From Ilex aquifolium (lineage: Eukaryota; Streptophyta; Magnoliopsida; Aquifoliales; Aquifoliaceae), in the NCBI GenBank assembly GCA_951799425.1, contig OX637395.1, forward strand, positions 11,882,451 through 11,946,450: a DNA stretch of 64,000 nucleotides, written 5' to 3'. The position numbers were made by a program, and so were the translations under genes. Below the pieces are notes generated by a model. That model did no database searches. It saw only the letters and a program-made list of their open reading frames with translations, and had not been told where the DNA came from. Shown here one piece after another: positions 61,496 to 64,000 of this stretch (the stretch's first letter is position 1; every line of letters starts with the position of its first letter).

Positions 61496-64000
61496 TGTCT
61501 CAGAACCAAGTACAAGGAGTACGACTAAGAATTTGATTACAAAACGTACACCTTTTTTCTCCTACTGCAATCTGTAGACCCTAGCAAGTATTTATAGTCA
61601 AGCTATGGCAATCACACCCCAATTGCACAAGGAGTGCTGGCACAAACCAATCTAGGCCAAGAAGGCCCCACTAGATGTGTTGGCAAATGCAGAACAAACA
61701 AGCCACAAAGGTCTTGGTGGTTTCCCTCCAAAACACCAGGTCTTCTGTCCAATCAAATGCAATCCAAGTACGTTAGAGCAGTTATATATTGATAACCACC
61801 CATAACCGATACCAACTGCTTGCCTGATTAGACCAAAGCCACCATTGTCTGTCTACATTGTTGCCTTTGTCTGTGCAAATGTGCCAAGCCATGCCCAGCC
61901 CATAGTTTGGCCTTCTATGCACACAAGGAACACCCTTTGCCTGGCCCATGACTATTCATAGCCTGCCTTCAACGTTACCAATTGTGCCCACAACGTGTTG
62001 CCTCTTTCAGTCATGTGTGGGGCTTCCATAGTGACAAATCCCACAAATGCAATGGTCCCAAATTTTCTTGAGTTTCCAACTTGCATGCCTTGCCTCAACC
62101 CATGACAAGGATCTTGGTGTCGTGCCTTGCTTTAGCTTACCAAGGCTCAAGTGCAAAAGGGTTGCCATGCCTAAGTGCCCTAGAAAGACCCTCTGCCTTA
62201 TGTTTTAGGAAGAAAAACCCAAGTGCCAGCAGTAAATGTCAAGGATTCTGAGAAATCATAATGGTATTTACGAAACTGCCACTAAAGCACCTTCCTAGGA
62301 ATTTATGCATATTCGGACTACCAGTTGGCCTGTCGACCATGCAATTGTGCACTGTCCACCAAATGAACATACCGACCACTGACCGATGTGCTTCTAAAGA
62401 CTAACACGGGTCACCAACATGCTTCTAATCATTTTAAGAGCCGTGATATACGTTGGACGTCCGCCAAGCACAACCCTACTTTTTTACCTTGGCACGGGGC
62501 ACCATTGGACAAGTCGCCCACCACCATGGTCGTGCCAAACCGTCAAGGGAATAATGAACCAACCCCACCAGAAGAACTCGACGTCCTTGCAGAGAGGTTG
62601 TCCCAGTACTCCTTGATCTTATTCTCAAACTGCCAAAGAGTACCCAACTAGCCTCTGCTTTGAAGCCACCTTTTCATTGAACTAGAAAATCAGTCGACAA
62701 TTCTTCTTACTTTGACCAGCGGTCCTGCGAGCAAGAATCTTCTCGATGCCTCTGTTGAATAGTTTTTTCACAACGGGTGAAGCCCTTCTGGCTTGTCTCT
62801 GGCCAACATCAAGGCTTCAAAAAATTCACATACCGGGTGAATCTTAAAACAATTGGGAAGCTTCAAGTGGTAGGCAATGTTCCCAACCCTCTTCATCACT
62901 TCAAATAGTGTATCATACTTGGGAACCAACACTAGTGCACTGTCTTGCTGTTTATCTTCTTCTAAATGTGCGGAATCAGTTTCAGTAAAACCTAGTCACC
63001 CACCTGAAATTCCAGGAGTCTCCGATCTTTGTCCACATACTTCTTCATCCATCAAACAGCCTTAGCCAAACTGTCTTTTGCCTCCTAAAGATATTCTAAC
63101 TTCGAGCAAGTAAAGTGGTATGTAGCAGGACATTTGCTTCCAGTATTCTGTGTTTCCACTTCATGAGGACTAAGTGGTTGTTGTCCATAGCCTACTCAAA
63201 GAGACTCATGAGTCATGCCTATTGCAGAAGACATGTTCAAGTTGTAGCAGAATTAGGTTGCATAACTGCATCCCATAACTCCACCCTACTTTTCCAATAT
63301 GCAGTGACATAGTGCCACGGGTACTCCTGCAGCAAAACATTCGTCCTCTCAGTCTAACCATCCATATGAGAATGATCTGTTATAGAACACTACAACTCCT
63401 AACCCATGAGATTGAACGGCACTGTCCATAAACATCTAGTTAATGGGCCATCTCGGTCACTCACTATAACTTCCAGCAACCCAAATTACTTGCACGTACT
63501 TGTTAAACAACTTCGCAAACAACTTTAACACGGCAAGTATGTGGTATAGGAATGAACAACGCATACTTACAGAAACAATCATCCACAACTGGAATCGAAC
63601 TCATGTCATTCACTTTCGGCAAACTTGCAATGAAGTCCATCGAGGATGACTGCGATGCTTTGTCAGAAATGGGCACAAAAATCCTATCTCTTTTTTCTCC
63701 AACTTGTTTAGGCAAACAAGACAAGTCTTTCCATACGCCTCGACATCATCTTCCATCTTAGATCAACAATAAGAACGAGAGAGCAACACAAACATCCTCT
63801 CGATCCCTAATTTTCCATCCAATTGAGAGTCATGTGTTTCCTACATCAAGTCTCTCCTTTGTCCTCATTGCTACGGACATAGAATCAACCTCCCTTGGCA
63901 TAGAATAAGCCATCATCCTGTGAATCAAACCTTCGCCGACATGTCGTTTATGTAGCATCTGTCTAGGATTGCTCATCAACACCTTTCCATGAAATCCGTT
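61496..64000 (-). mobile_element. Ty3/gypsy chromovirus fossil, 3' part; runs off the right edge
   Basis: Minus-strand parts, in order, are integrase core (63503-63724; SSSMDFIASLPKVNDMSSIP, CKYALFIPIPHT), integrase C-terminal GPY-like region (about 63060-62930; KKYVDKDRRLLEFQVGD) and a chromodomain-like end (about 62760-62560; EKILARRTAGQSKKN then WDNLS). A probable 3' LTR (about 62300-61496) has TATA-like ACTATAAATACTTGC near 61588-61602. The element seems to sit in a NOL intron, antisense to plus and parallel to NOL. It is broken many times. The lower boundary is a guess from a CA end. Confidence 0.72.

Noticed and set aside
1-64000. CRISPR arrays, rRNA, ordinary tRNA genes, bacterial-type systems
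   Set aside because: None was seen. Regular repeats are plant tandem duplications or element-internal arrays, and the only tRNA-like signals are the SINE B-boxes.

Overview
This window is nuclear DNA of a flowering plant. It holds introns with GT-AG borders, plant-type genes and dense plant transposable elements. Species cannot be read from the sequence. The large TE-filled introns suggest a mid-sized to large genome, and dicot or early-branching angiosperm is my guess.

Three host genes are supported by exon-by-exon reading. (1) 5019-9035, plus strand: a complete 5-exon gene for a 134-aa Alba-domain nucleic-acid-binding protein of the At2g34160 type. (2) 25773-44665, plus strand: a complete 10-exon gene for a 661-aa glycoside hydrolase family 3 beta-glucosidase with a signal peptide and a hydrophobic C-terminal tail. 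It looks like the membrane-bound BGLC3 type that trims xyloglucan. (3) 47492-60408, minus strand: the last nine exons of the chlorophyll b reductase gene NOL; its N-terminal exons lie beyond the right edge. Genes 2 and 3 are convergent, about 2.8 kb apart. From memory, Arabidopsis has the same neighbours (At5g04885 and At5g04900), which supports both calls.

The rest is mostly layered mobile DNA. At 1-3415 lies the LTR-gag end of a minus-strand Ty3/gypsy (Tat-like) fossil. At about 10.98-18.43 kb lies the pol-to-3' end of another Tat fossil, with a short tandem array and plus-strand (antisense) extra ORF segments carrying a PF04195-like domain. At 18.56-20.81 kb are two direct repeats of about 765 bp with recurring CCATTCCT/AGGAATGG hairpins; their origin is not clear and may be organellar. 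A 2.3-kb degenerate hAT transposon (22300-24632) ends just upstream of the beta-glucosidase gene. The 11.2-kb first intron of that gene holds an L1 LINE cut by a Helitron, an element with GAAGCAC-type ends that contains a Ty1/copia fossil, and an RTE-type LINE fragment. Other introns hold a 1.33-kb PIF/Harbinger-type element, fold-back MITEs and tandem duplications. A hAT MITE with a perfect 8-bp target duplication lies between the two convergent genes. Two copies of one tRNA-derived SINE family are flanked by 14-15-bp target duplications. The large NOL intron holds a Ty1/copia fossil (53356-59626) with a Ty3/gypsy piece nested in it. A chromovirus fossil runs off the right edge.

I found no operon-like cassette, CRISPR array or clear new gene system. 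The items most worth a second look are the hairpin-bearing direct repeats, the order of the antisense ORF segments in the Tat fossil, the duplicated 5' leader and GC-AG intron of the beta-glucosidase gene, and the SINE family.
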